This document shows positions 6,504-14,191 of a stretch of 20,366 bases of DNA, one piece after another; the stretch's first letter is position 1; the number at the start of each line of letters is the position of its first letter. Both the position numbers and the translations under genes were made by a program. Under the pieces are notes generated by a model. The model saw only the letters and a program-made list of their open reading frames with translations, made no database searches and was not told the DNA's origin. Source of the DNA: Candidatus Gastranaerophilales bacterium (lineage in GTDB: Bacteria > Cyanobacteriota > Vampirovibrionia > Gastranaerophilales > Gastranaerophilaceae); NCBI GenBank assembly GCA_944324205.1, contig CALUVK010000007.1, positions 1-20,366 on the forward strand, given 5' to 3'.

Positions 6504-8211
6504 TCTTTTTTGTTGTCTTTCTTGTTCTTTTCTGAGAATTTCTATTTGGCCGGCGTGACCTTTTTACCGGTTTAACTTCAGCTTCTTCGGATTTTGTTTC
6601 TATTTTGGTTTCAGAAGCTTCTGTCTTTGTTTCTTCTGTTTTATTTAAATTAGCATTTTCTGCTATAATTGGTGCAATTTCAGTATCCTCATTAATCACT
6701 GTTTGAGCTAAATTGTCTGCCGCAACATCAGACTTTTTAAGTTTTCTGCTGCGTCCGCGCGTTTTATCGGCTTTAGTTTTTTCTTCTTTAATTTCTTTTA
6801 TTTCTTCCTGAGCTGATATAGACGGATTCTCTGTCATTTCCAGTTTTTCTTCCTGAATAATTGTCTGTTCTTTAACCTCTTCTTTTTCAGGTTTATTATT
6901 AAATTTATTGTTATTAAATTTCTTCTTGCCGCCCATAGGAAGTTTAATCTTAGCTGCTTTTGCCCTATATTCACCTTCTGATGTCGCTGATGCAAATTTC
7001 AAATCTTCCATTATATAGCCGTTACCCTGACAGTGGGGGCATCTTTTTGCAAAGATTTCACTCAAAGCCTGTCCTTGACGGTGTCGTGTCATCTCTACAA
7101 GGCCTAAATCTGACAACTGTCCGACTTGAGGTTTTGCCTTATCAGCTTCCATTGCCATTTCAAGTTCTTCCATCATTGTAAGTTTATCAACTCGTGATAG
7201 CATATCAATGAAGTCGATAATAATCATGCCGCCGATATTTCTTAATCTTAATTGGCGCGCAATTTCATGAACTGCTTCAATATTAGTTTTAAGAATCGTT
7301 TCATCCTGAGTTGCGGAATTCGTAAACTTACCGCTGTTAACGTCAATAACCGTTAATGCTTCTGTTGTCTGAATGAACAAATAACCGCCGGATGGCAGAT
7401 TAACTTTCATCTGCAGAGCTGCTTTAATCTCTTTATGAATATCCATTGCAACTAAAAGCGGTTCAGAACCTTTATAAAGAGTTACATTAATATTCTTATT
7501 CATATGCCAGTTCTGGAGAATATTTTGGACTCTGTTTAGTGCAAAAGCAGTATCTACAATAATTTCCTGTGTTTCTTCATTGCAGGCTTCTCTTATAACC
7601 CTGTATAGCAAATCCTGATCTCTGTATAAAAGACTCGGCGGAGTTAGACTTTCAGCCGAAGTTATAATATTATTCCATTTTTCGAGAAGAATTTCCAAAT
7701 CTTCCTGAATATCCGCTTCTGTCTGGCCTTCAGCTTCCGTTCTTACAATAATCCCGACTCCTACGGGTTTCAGAAGATTAACGATTGATTTTAATCTGGC
7801 TCTTTCCTTTGCGGAAGTGATTTTTTTGCTGACATTAATTCCGGCCTCATTTGGCATAAGTACCAAAAATCTTCCAGGAAGCGAAATTTCTGTGGTAACT
7901 CTCGGCCCTTTGTGCCCTGTAGGTTCTTTTACAACCTGAACCACAAGTTTTTGTTTCGGTTTTAATTTATCCTGTAAAGCGCCTTTTCCTGCTACATCCT
8001 GAGCATGTAAAAAGCCCATCTTATCGGAGCCGACGTTTACAAACGCAGCTTCAATTGAGGGTAAAATATTTTCAACTTGTGCAAGGTAAACATCACCTAA
8101 GATTATTTCACCTCTGTGCACATAAAACTCGGCAACTTTACCGTTTTCCATAACCGCAGCAATATTATCGCGTTCGGCTATAACTATTTTGTTAGCTACT
8201 GCATCTTTCAT
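6490..8211 (-). CDS. rng: Ribonuclease E/G family endoribonuclease
   Basis: The enzyme cuts single-stranded AU-rich RNA and acts in rRNA maturation and mRNA decay. Residues 1-400 form the catalytic core: an S1-like region around 35-115, the catalytic aspartates in VID290VNSG and IID333FID336M, the TRHRQG helix, and the Zn-link cysteines C391-P-H-C394. Residues 410-573 are a low-complexity tail rich in K and E, with a basic end (RSRRPNR, QKRTRKTTKK). Cyanobacterial RNase E also ends in an arginine-rich stretch that binds PNPase; whether this tail does so is inference. At 573 aa it is between RNase G and full RNase E in size. AAGGA (8225-8221) lies 9 bases upstream of the ATG. It is transcribed from a promoter near 8500 after a long leader, and overlaps the next gene. 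Confidence 0.95.
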   Translation of the reverse strand: MKDAVANKIVIAERDNIAAVMENGKVAEFYVHRGEIILGDVYLAQVENILPSIEAAFVNVGSDKMGFLHAQDVAGKGALQDKLKPKQKLVVQVVKEPTGHKGPRVTTEISLPGRFLVLMPNEAGINVSKKITSAKERARLKSIVNLLKPVGVGIIVRTEAEGQTEADIQEDLEILLEKWNNIITSAESLTPPSLLYRDQDLLYRVIREACNEETQEIIVDTAFALNRVQNILQNWHMNKNINVTLYKGSEPLLVAMDIHKEIKAALQMKVNLPSGGYLFIQTTEALTVIDVNSGKFTNSATQDETILKTNIEAVHEIARQLRLRNIGGMIIIDFIDMLSRVDKLTMMEELEMAMEADKAKPQVGQLSDLGLVEMTRHRQGQALSEIFAKRCPHCQGNGYIMEDLKFASATSEGEYRAKAAKIKLPMGGKKKFNNNKFNNKPEKEEVKEQTIIQEEKLEMTENPSISAQEEIKEIKEEKTKADKTRGRSRKLKKSDVAADNLAQTVINEDTEIAPIIAENANLNKTEETKTEASETKIETKSEEAEVKPVKRSRRPNRNSQKRTRKTTKKNAEE

Positions 8212-8487
8212 TTTCTTTAATCCTTTTTCAAAACTATATCTTGTTGAGGTTTTCGTTCAAAAATCTGACTCTTTAAATCAAAGATTTGTTCATTATTAAC
8301 AACCTTCATCAAATTATCAGCTCTCTGAGCCGGAATATCCGAGCCTTGTCCGATTTTTAAACATATAAACAGACTATTCTTTTAAACCTATGAACACTTA
8401 TAGATTTCTTAAAATCTGTTGTTTTTTATAAACCTTTCTTGTTTTTCTTCGTGATTAAAATTCATCGGAAGATAAAACTTTACTTAT
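8212..8487 (-). other. Long 5' leader of rng
   Basis: The gene-free stretch 8212-8685 is split between two divergent units. From the minus-strand promoter at 8488-8516, about 270 bases are transcribed before rng. Two short frames are present (18 codons at 8465-8409 and the 30-codon frame at 8309-8217). RNase E mRNAs in other bacteria carry 5' regions through which the enzyme controls its own level; a similar role here is inferred. The remaining part, 8517-8685, holds the flhB promoters and leader. Confidence 0.4.
8217..8309 (-). CDS. Possible 30-aa leader ORF upstream of rng
   Basis: An ATG at 8309 opens a 30-codon frame that stops 5 bases before the rng ATG. The same frame stays open upstream to 8381 and reads like protein (GQGSDIPAQRADN before the ATG, then MKVVNNEQIFDLK). 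There is no good ribosome binding site. It could be a leader peptide coupled to rng, the remnant of a lost gene, or chance. Confidence 0.3.
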   Translation of the reverse strand: MKVVNNEQIFDLKSQIFERKPQQDIVLKKD

Positions 8488-8516
8488 ATAATACTGGAAT
8501 TTTTCAAAATTGTAAA
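8488..8516 (-). promoter_or_regulatory. Promoter for rng
   Basis: On the minus strand, TTTACA (8516-8511) and TATTAT (8493-8488) are separated by exactly 17 bases, each differing from consensus at one position. Transcription would start near 8481. Confidence 0.7.
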
Positions 8517-8560
8517 GAGATTTATATAGATTAATGAATAATTAAAATATTTATTTAGTC

Positions 8561-8569
8561 TGCTATAAT
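8561..8569 (+). promoter_or_regulatory. Extended -10 promoter upstream of flhB
   Basis: TGCTATAAT is a perfect extended -10 element (TGn before TATAAT). The -35 region is poor, as is usual for this promoter type. It would give a leader of about 110 bases before flhB containing the hairpin at 8583-8601. Confidence 0.6.
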
Positions 8570-8582
8570 ACGAAGATTTGAG

Positions 8583-8601
8583 GGTATTTGACGGCAATAC
8601 C
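8583..8601 (+). other. Hairpin in the flhB leader
   Basis: GGTATT (8583-8588) pairs with AATACC (8596-8601) around the loop TGACGGC. It is close to the 5' end of a transcript from the 8561-8569 promoter. No U-run follows, so it is not a terminator. Confidence 0.35.
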
Positions 8602-8666
8602 TGCGTAATAAATACGGTAGAAATTTAATGCTGGTTTAATAACTATACGTGCAAATATAGATTACA

Positions 8667-8677
8667 TTTGGTATAAT
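8667..8677 (+). promoter_or_regulatory. Second flhB promoter, next to the start codon
   Basis: TTTGGTATAAT ends 8 bases before the flhB ATG. TATAAT (8672-8677) is a perfect -10 box and the preceding TTGG recalls the fliP and fliF upstream elements. The start site would fall at or very near the ATG. Confidence 0.45.
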
Positions 8678-8685
8678 ATTACCTG

Positions 8686-9768
8686 ATGGGAAATGAAGCA
8701 GCAGAAAGAACCGAAGAAGCCACCACCCGACGGCGAACCAAAGAAAGGGAAAGGGGTAACGTTGCAAAAAGCAGAGATATGGATTCTGCTCTTGTTATGG
8801 TTGCTGGAGTAGCTTTGCTTGCAATGTTCTTAAATGGAATGCTTGAAAATATCCAAAATATGATGCGAGAATGTTTTTCTCACCTGGATCCGTCGCTTGT
8901 TAATAACTCTAATATTATGGGTATGTTGCTTCCCTATTTCCATTACCTGGCAATTATTGTTTTGCCATTTTTTGTATTGCTTTTGATATTTTCAATTATA
9001 ATTATACGTTTAGATGTCGGACATGTTTTTGCACTAGAGCGGGCAAAGTTTAATCTTGAAAACTTATCTCCAAGGAGAATATTTCAAAATGCAAAAAGAA
9101 TATTTAACCCGTTTGAACCCCGTTCATTAGTAGAATTTGTAAAATCGATTTTAAAAATAGTAATAGTAGGGGCATGTGGTTATTCTGCAATCAACAGCCG
9201 AAAGGGCGATTTGCTGGGATTGGTAGGACTTGAAATTCCGCTTGCATTAAATATTCTTGGCTCTGTTCTTATTAATATGATAATTAATATGTGCCTTGCA
9301 ATGTTGATATTAGGGTATTTAGATAAAAAATATCAAAATTACGAATATGAAAAATCAATCAAGATGACTAAACAGGAAATCAAGGATGAACACAAAGATA
9401 CGGAAGGGGATCCAAAGATTAAAGCAAGGATTAAATCTATCCAGATGCAAATGGCGCGTCAAAGAATGATGTCATCAGTTCCAACCGCAGATGTTGTAGT
9501 TACAAACCCGACTCATTATGCAGTTGCCATAAAATATGATAAAACAAAAGCTCCGGCTCCGATGGTGGTTGCAAAAGGTGTTGATTATCTGGCTTTCCAA
9601 ATAAGAGAAATTGCAAAAGAAAATAATGTTCCGATAGTAGAAAACAGACCTGTTGCGAGAACTTTGTATAATACAGTACCCGTAGATGGGGTCATTCCTT
9701 CAGACATGTATGTGGCGGTCGCAGAAATTCTTGCTTATGTATTCCGTCAAAAGAATGGAAATAATTAG
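8686..9768 (+). CDS. flhB: Flagellar export switch protein FlhB
   Basis: FlhB sits at the export gate and, after self-cleavage, switches export from rod/hook proteins to filament proteins. At 360 aa it has the normal size. The N-terminal ERTEEATTRRRTKERERGNVAKSR is the typical basic entry sequence; four membrane segments lie between about 35 and 215; the linker then has a conserved MTKQEIKDEHKDTEGDP region. The autocleavage motif N274-P-T-H277 is intact in VVVTNPTHYAVA, followed by the cytoplasmic FlhBc domain. The start fits the family N-terminus exactly but has no Shine-Dalgarno sequence; TATAAT lies 8 bases upstream, so one message may be leaderless. It is a single-gene unit, convergent with the next operon 33 bases away. 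Confidence 0.97.
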   Translation: MGNEAAERTEEATTRRRTKERERGNVAKSRDMDSALVMVAGVALLAMFLNGMLENIQNMMRECFSHLDPSLVNNSNIMGMLLPYFHYLAIIVLPFFVLLLIFSIIIIRLDVGHVFALERAKFNLENLSPRRIFQNAKRIFNPFEPRSLVEFVKSILKIVIVGACGYSAINSRKGDLLGLVGLEIPLALNILGSVLINMIINMCLAMLILGYLDKKYQNYEYEKSIKMTKQEIKDEHKDTEGDPKIKARIKSIQMQMARQRMMSSVPTADVVVTNPTHYAVAIKYDKTKAPAPMVVAKGVDYLAFQIREIAKENNVPIVENRPVARTLYNTVPVDGVIPSDMYVAVAEILAYVFRQKNGNN

Positions 9769-9801
9769 ACGTAAAATAAAATGTAAGGTTTTAATTAATT
9801 A

Positions 9802-10452
9802 TCATTCTTCAATTTTCAGAATTCTAGGTATTTTACCTATTTCTCGGATTTGACGCTCAAAATCAGAAATGTCAACGCTTATTGCGTCAAAAGTGTTATA
9901 ATGCATAGGAATAACTTCGCTGGCCCCGAGCAATTCTGCTGCAATAACGGCGTGTTCAATGTCCATTGTATATTTACCTCCAATTGGTAACATTACAATG
10001 TCCGGTTGATAAATTTCCCCAATTACTTTCATTTCACTATTAAGACAAGTATCTCCTGCATGGTATAAGGTTTGTCCTTCTATTTCAAAGACAAAGCCGC
10101 AAGGACATCCGCCGTATATTCCATCCGGAGTTGAACTTGAGTGAAATGCCGGAACGGCAATTGCTCTGCCCCAGCTGCAATCTCTCCAAGAACCAAGCCC
10201 GATATCTGCAGTTTTTGCTCCCTTTTTTGTACAGTAATTTGCAAGTTCATATATGGCAGTTATTGGAGCTCCTGTTTTTTGAGAAATTTCTACGGCACTT
10301 CCCAAGTGATCTCCGTGAGCATGGGTTACAAAAATATCATATATGTTATTAAGATTATAATTTGGAACTAAAACTAAAAAAGGATCTATTAAAATTTTTT
10401 TACCATTCGTATTAAATTCAAATGCACTATGTCCTAAGTATTTAATTTCCAT
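9802..10452 (-). CDS. UPF0173-type metal-dependent hydrolase (metallo-beta-lactamase fold)
   Basis: The 216-aa protein belongs to the metallo-beta-lactamase superfamily, closest to the UPF0173 / YtkL-like group, whose substrate is unknown. Visible features: L-G-H-S-A at the N-terminus with IDPF, the metal-binding H44-A-H46-G-D48-H49 motif, a further histidine in VPAFHSSS, H-A-G-D near residue 130, and a final MHYNTFD. No signal peptide is present, so it is cytosolic. It is the last gene of a four-gene operon; its ATG overlaps the stop of the HxlR-type gene (TAATG), with AAGGA 7 bases upstream. The short gap to flhB shows no clear terminator. Confidence 0.85.
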   Translation of the reverse strand: MEIKYLGHSAFEFNTNGKKILIDPFLVLVPNYNLNNIYDIFVTHAHGDHLGSAVEISQKTGAPITAIYELANYCTKKGAKTADIGLGSWRDCSWGRAIAVPAFHSSSTPDGIYGGCPCGFVFEIEGQTLYHAGDTCLNSEMKVIGEIYQPDIVMLPIGGKYTMDIEHAVIAAELLGASEVIPMHYNTFDAISVDISDFERQIREIGKIPRILKIEE

Positions 10453-10790
10453 TATTTTATCCTTTCCATTAATTTTCTTAATTTTTTATACTCTTTGCCC
10501 CATTTTTGCATAGATTCAATAACAGGTCTTAAAGTGTATCCAATATCTGTTAAATAATATTCTACTCTTAATGGTAAACCATCCATTTCTTCTCTTATAA
10601 TAAGTCCGTCTTCTTCTAGTTCTTTTAGGCAGTTTGTTAAAACTTTAGCTGTACATCCGAGTTTGTTTTTTAATTCAACGAATCTCATTTCTTTTTTTAA
10701 AAGTTCTTTTATTATTAAGATTTTCCATTTTGCTCCGACTAATTGTAAAACAACTGCCACCGGATTGACTGCCAAATCTTTATATTGCAA
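10452..10790 (-). CDS. HxlR-family winged-helix transcriptional regulator
   Basis: HxlR-type regulators are small dimeric winged-helix DNA-binding proteins, several of which sense aldehydes, quinones or oxidants. The 112 aa match the whole domain: V-G-A-K-W-K-I-L at about 18-25, the FVELKNKLG helix, the recognition helix around KVLTNCLKELEEDGLI, the wing R-V-E-Y-Y-L-T, and the ESMQKWGKEY dimer helix. Cysteines are at 46 and 54; the N-terminal redox cysteine of HypR-like members is absent. The start is TTG at 10790, supported by GAGG 8 bases upstream and by its position directly after the stop of the previous gene. It probably regulates its own operon, inferred from position only. Confidence 0.9.
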   Translation of the reverse strand: MQYKDLAVNPVAVVLQLVGAKWKILIIKELLKKEMRFVELKNKLGCTAKVLTNCLKELEEDGLIIREEMDGLPLRVEYYLTDIGYTLRPVIESMQKWGKEYKKLRKLMERIK

Positions 10791-11114
10791 TTATTTATCC
10801 TCTTTATTCTTTGAGGCGCTATTCCAGAGTTCAATGAGTTTTTCTTTTATCCCCATTCTTCCATACCATTTAATAATAAAGCGTTCTTCATATCCTAAAC
10901 CACCATTAAGTTTAGAACAGTCATTTAAAGCAAAAACTGCTTCTGAAATGGAAACTCTTACAAAAAAATGTGGTTGAACATACTTATTTAAATCCATCCA
11001 TATTTTTATATTATTATATTTTGCCATGTTAACACTTTTAATGTTGTGTGCATCTGATTGTTCTTGAACCATAAAGTTTTTTAAGCTGTCTTCCATGTCT
11101 TTAAATGTAGCCAT
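10791..11114 (-). CDS. Uncharacterised 107-aa protein
   Basis: I do not recognise the family. The product is soluble, with no signal peptide or membrane segment, and has a single cysteine. The middle part (KIWMDLNKYVQPHFFVRVSI and EAVFALNDCSKLNGGLG) looks like a compact alpha/beta domain, and the C-terminus is charged. The ATG at 11114 is supported by AGAGGA (11129-11124) 9 bases upstream, which overlaps the stop of the UPF0210 gene. It sits between UPF0210 and the HxlR-type regulator with almost no gaps, so it belongs to that operon. Nothing in the sequence says what it does. Confidence 0.7.
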   Translation of the reverse strand: MATFKDMEDSLKNFMVQEQSDAHNIKSVNMAKYNNIKIWMDLNKYVQPHFFVRVSISEAVFALNDCSKLNGGLGYEERFIIKWYGRMGIKEKLIELWNSASKNKEDK

Positions 11115-11127
11115 TACTTCATTTCCT

Positions 11128-12495
11128 CTAATTATTCAAACTGTGAATAGGAGCCGGAATTTTTCCACCTCTTGTTACAAAATTTTTGCTTGAAAGTTTA
11201 TTAATTGCCATAACGGGGGCTTCTCCTAAAAGTCCGCCAAATATGACTTTATCGCCGACGGTTTTATTTGGTGCCGGAATAATTCTAACAGCAGTTGTTT
11301 TTTTATTAATCATGCCGATAGCAGCTTCATCGGCTATCATTCCTGCAATGGTAGTGGTTGGAGTATCTCCAGGAATTGCAATCATATCTAAACCAACAGA
11401 GCAAACACAGGTCATTGCTTCCAGTTTGTCAAAAGTTAAATAGCCCTTTGAAGCGGCTTCTATCATTCCTGCATCTTCTGATACCGGGATAAAAGCGCCT
11501 GACAGACCGCCTACGTATGAACTAGCCATAATTCCGCCTTTTTTCACTGCATCATTAAGCATTGCAAGTGCAGCAGTTGTTCCATGTGCGCCGGCATGTT
11601 CTAGTCCCATAGCTTGAAATATTTGAGCTACACTATCTCCTATTGCTGGTGTTGGAGCAAGTGATAAATCAACAATCCCGAATGGAATATTTAATTTCTG
11701 AGCCATTTTTCTTCCGATAAGTTCACCAGTACCTGTAATTTTGTATGCAGTTTGTTTGATTTTAGAAGCTAAAACGCCAAGATCAGCATTTTTATCCAAA
11801 TCTTCAATGGCTGCTCGAACAACTCCCGGGCCAGAAACTCCTATGTTTAAGGCACATTCCGGTTCTCCATATCCGCAAAAAGCTCCGGCCATAAACGGAT
11901 TATCACCAACAGAGTTACAAAATACTACAAGTTTTGCGGCACCGAGACCATCTCTGTCTGCAGTTAATTCTGCAGATTTTTTAATTATATCAGCCATCTT
12001 AAGAACAGCATCCATATTAATTCCGGCTTTTGAGGACCCAACATTTACAGAGGAACAAAGTCTTTCAGTCGCAGCTAAAGCTTCCGGAATTGAATTAATC
12101 AGAGCTTCATCACCGCAGGTAAATCCTTTTTCAACAAGAGCTGAGAATCCACCTATAAAATCAATGCCTAGATTTTTAGCGCATTCATCTAAAGTTTTTG
12201 CAATTTTTACATAATCTTTATTTTTGCAAGCTTCTCCAACCAGAGATATAGGGGTAACTGCAATCCTTTTATTCACAATTGGAATAGAATAATCATTTTC
12301 AATATCATTTGCATATTTAACAAGATTTTTTGCATATCTATCAAGTTTGTATTTTATTTTGTCGCAGACAATATTGATATCTTCTGATAAACAATCGCGT
12401 AAACTAATAGCAAGCGTCACAGTTCTTATATCAAAATTGTGAAGCTTTATCATGTTTATAGTTTCAAGAATTAAATTTTCATCAAATATGGTCAT
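11128..12495 (-). CDS. UPF0210 / PFL family protein (DUF711)
   Basis: At 455 aa this is a full-length member of the UPF0210 (DUF711, PFL-like) family, distantly related in fold to pyruvate formate-lyase/glycyl-radical proteins but with no known reaction. Typical segments are SLRDCLSE near the N-terminus, FIGGFSALVEKG around 113-124, CSSVNVGSSKAGINMDAV, F-C-N-S-V-G-D-N-P-F-M-A-G-A-F, the SGPGVV loop, LAPTPAIGDS, and the IPGDTPTTTIAGMIADE stretch. In many Gram-positive bacteria the gene follows a small ACT-domain gene (UPF0237); no such gene is present here. It is the first gene of the minus-strand operon and divergent from fliF. The Shine-Dalgarno sequence is weak and I see no convincing promoter for it. 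Confidence 0.9.
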   Translation of the reverse strand: MTIFDENLILETINMIKLHNFDIRTVTLAISLRDCLSEDINIVCDKIKYKLDRYAKNLVKYANDIENDYSIPIVNKRIAVTPISLVGEACKNKDYVKIAKTLDECAKNLGIDFIGGFSALVEKGFTCGDEALINSIPEALAATERLCSSVNVGSSKAGINMDAVLKMADIIKKSAELTADRDGLGAAKLVVFCNSVGDNPFMAGAFCGYGEPECALNIGVSGPGVVRAAIEDLDKNADLGVLASKIKQTAYKITGTGELIGRKMAQKLNIPFGIVDLSLAPTPAIGDSVAQIFQAMGLEHAGAHGTTAALAMLNDAVKKGGIMASSYVGGLSGAFIPVSEDAGMIEAASKGYLTFDKLEAMTCVCSVGLDMIAIPGDTPTTTIAGMIADEAAIGMINKKTTAVRIIPAPNKTVGDKVIFGGLLGEAPVMAINKLSSKNFVTRGGKIPAPIHSLNN

Positions 12496-12582
12496 ATTAA
12501 CTTCAAGTCTATCACAATTTGTAAAAAAAATGAATATAATTTATAAATTAAAATAATTTAAAGCTTTACACTTATTAATAAT

Positions 12583-12611
12583 TTGAAAAGATTTTTTGCT
12601 TAGGTTATTAT
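12583..12611 (+). promoter_or_regulatory. Promoter for the fliFGHI operon
   Basis: TTGAAA (12583-12588) and TATTAT (12606-12611) are 17 bases apart, each one mismatch from consensus. Transcription would start near 12618. An alternative -10, GATAAT (12620-12625), lies within the 11-mer TATTGGATAAT (12615-12625) shared with the fliP upstream region. Confidence 0.6.
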
Positions 12612-12641
12612 TAGTATTGGATAATTGTGCGCGGGGAGTAC

Positions 12642-14183
12642 ATGGAGAATAATTATTTTTCACTATTAGCTAATGATGTAAAGAAATTATGGAACGGTTT
12701 AGACGGAAACCAAAAACTGGGAATGCTTGCGTTAATTGTTGTTACAATAGTGGCTGCAACATTCTTTTTATCAAAGGCGATGGAGCCTGATTGGGTTGTT
12801 TTATATTCAGATTTGAATGAAGTGAGTGCAACAAGTATTGTTGAAGGTTTAAAGAAAAATGGCTATCGTTATAAAGTGTCGGAAGACCATCACTCTATTC
12901 TTGTCCCGTCAAATGTAAGAGATGAGATGAGGGTGTTTGTTGCAGAAAATGATTTGATTAAAAATGAAGACAGCGGTTTTGAACTTCTTGATGATATGCA
13001 ACTAGGTTCAACCGATTTCAAAAATAAATTAACAAGACAGAGAATTTTTCAGGGTGAATTAACACGTTCAATTGAGAAAATTGATGGTGTGAAATATGCA
13101 CGTGTTCAGCTTGCAGAGCCCGAACGTTCCATATTTGAGGATAATGACGAAAAACCAACGGCTTCTGTCGTATTGGTGCTTCAGCCCGGATATAAAATAA
13201 AAGCTTCGCAGGTAAAAGCAATTAAAAATTTAGTTGCATATGCTGTACCGCGTATGACGCCGGAACAGGTATTTATAACAGATCAAAATGGTAATAGTCT
13301 GTCGGATGAGACTTCTAAAAGCTCTACTGATATGGAGAGTTTTAAATCTAATTTAGAAAAGGAAACTGCAAAAAAAGTTTCTGATGTTCTGGAAAAGATA
13401 GTTGGAAAGGGTAATGTCTCTGTTCAGGTTAATGCAGATATTGATTTTAATTCTGCTAAAGCAACTATTGAAAGCTATATTCCGCTTGAGGGAAAAGGAG
13501 AGGGTGTTGTAACAAGTTCGCAAACAGAAGTTGAAACATACGAAAACCCGAATAATGTACCTAATCCTAATAATGTTAATCAAAGAAACTTAAATTATTC
13601 AAAACAGAAGACGGCAATAAATTACAGTGTTTCTAAAGAAGTTAAGCAGGTCGTTTATGCGCCTGGCACAATAAAAAGACTTTCTATCGCAGTTGCGGTA
13701 AATAAAATTTTAACAGAGTCTGAAAAAGAAGAACTTAAAAATCTTGTTCTTTCCGCTTCTGGCGTTGATTATTCAAGAGGTGATGTAATTTCTGTTTCCG
13801 GACTGCAATTTGAAGGAGCTACAATTGATAAAAAAGCTCAAGATGCATTTGCAGAGCAGTATCAGAAAGAACAGATGTTCTACTTTATTACATCTTCCGT
13901 TATTCCGCTTATTATTGTTCTGATTTTGGGATGTTTTGCACTGTACATATTGAAAAACTTTATTTCCAAAATGCCATCTTCCCGCAAGTTAGAACGAAGA
14001 CCTGAGGAAATTGTGGAGACTGCGACGGAAGAGGTCGAACCTGAAGAAGAGCTACCTAAGATAGAATTGAGTAAAAAAGAGGTAAAAACACAAAAAGAGC
14101 AAAATATTAACGAATTAAATGAAGCAGTAATGGCTTCGCCAGAGGAGGCAGCAAAATTATTAACATCATTTATTAAGGATTAA
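12642..14183 (+). CDS. fliF: Flagellar MS-ring protein FliF
   Basis: FliF builds the MS-ring in the inner membrane that carries the rotor and houses the export gate. With the ATG at 12642 the protein has 513 residues, slightly short for the family but with all parts: an N-terminal helix (about 29-46), the ring-building motifs VVLYSDLNEVSATSIVEGL, the LDDMQLGSTDFKNKLTRQR segment, GVKYARVQLAEPERSIF, and QVKAIKNLVAYAVP. A second membrane helix is near residues 415-440, and an acidic tail ends in EEAAKLLTSFIKD, the part that binds FliG. GGGGAG lies 3 bases before the ATG, which is tight. An in-frame GTG at 12627 without a ribosome site is the alternative. It heads the fliFGHI operon. Confidence 0.96.
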   Translation: MENNYFSLLANDVKKLWNGLDGNQKLGMLALIVVTIVAATFFLSKAMEPDWVVLYSDLNEVSATSIVEGLKKNGYRYKVSEDHHSILVPSNVRDEMRVFVAENDLIKNEDSGFELLDDMQLGSTDFKNKLTRQRIFQGELTRSIEKIDGVKYARVQLAEPERSIFEDNDEKPTASVVLVLQPGYKIKASQVKAIKNLVAYAVPRMTPEQVFITDQNGNSLSDETSKSSTDMESFKSNLEKETAKKVSDVLEKIVGKGNVSVQVNADIDFNSAKATIESYIPLEGKGEGVVTSSQTEVETYENPNNVPNPNNVNQRNLNYSKQKTAINYSVSKEVKQVVYAPGTIKRLSIAVAVNKILTESEKEELKNLVLSASGVDYSRGDVISVSGLQFEGATIDKKAQDAFAEQYQKEQMFYFITSSVIPLIIVLILGCFALYILKNFISKMPSSRKLERRPEEIVETATEEVEPEEELPKIELSKKEVKTQKEQNINELNEAVMASPEEAAKLLTSFIKD

Positions 14184-14191
14184 AGGAGAGT

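Noticed and set aside
8583..8640. flhB leader considered as a cyclic-di-GMP or other riboswitch
   Set aside because: One short hairpin is present, but none of the conserved GEMM residues or any other riboswitch core I know.
11741..12214. 157-aa plus-strand frame opposite the UPF0210 gene
   Set aside because: It is the complement of a strongly conserved family, rich in S/P/T from mirrored codons, with no start signals.
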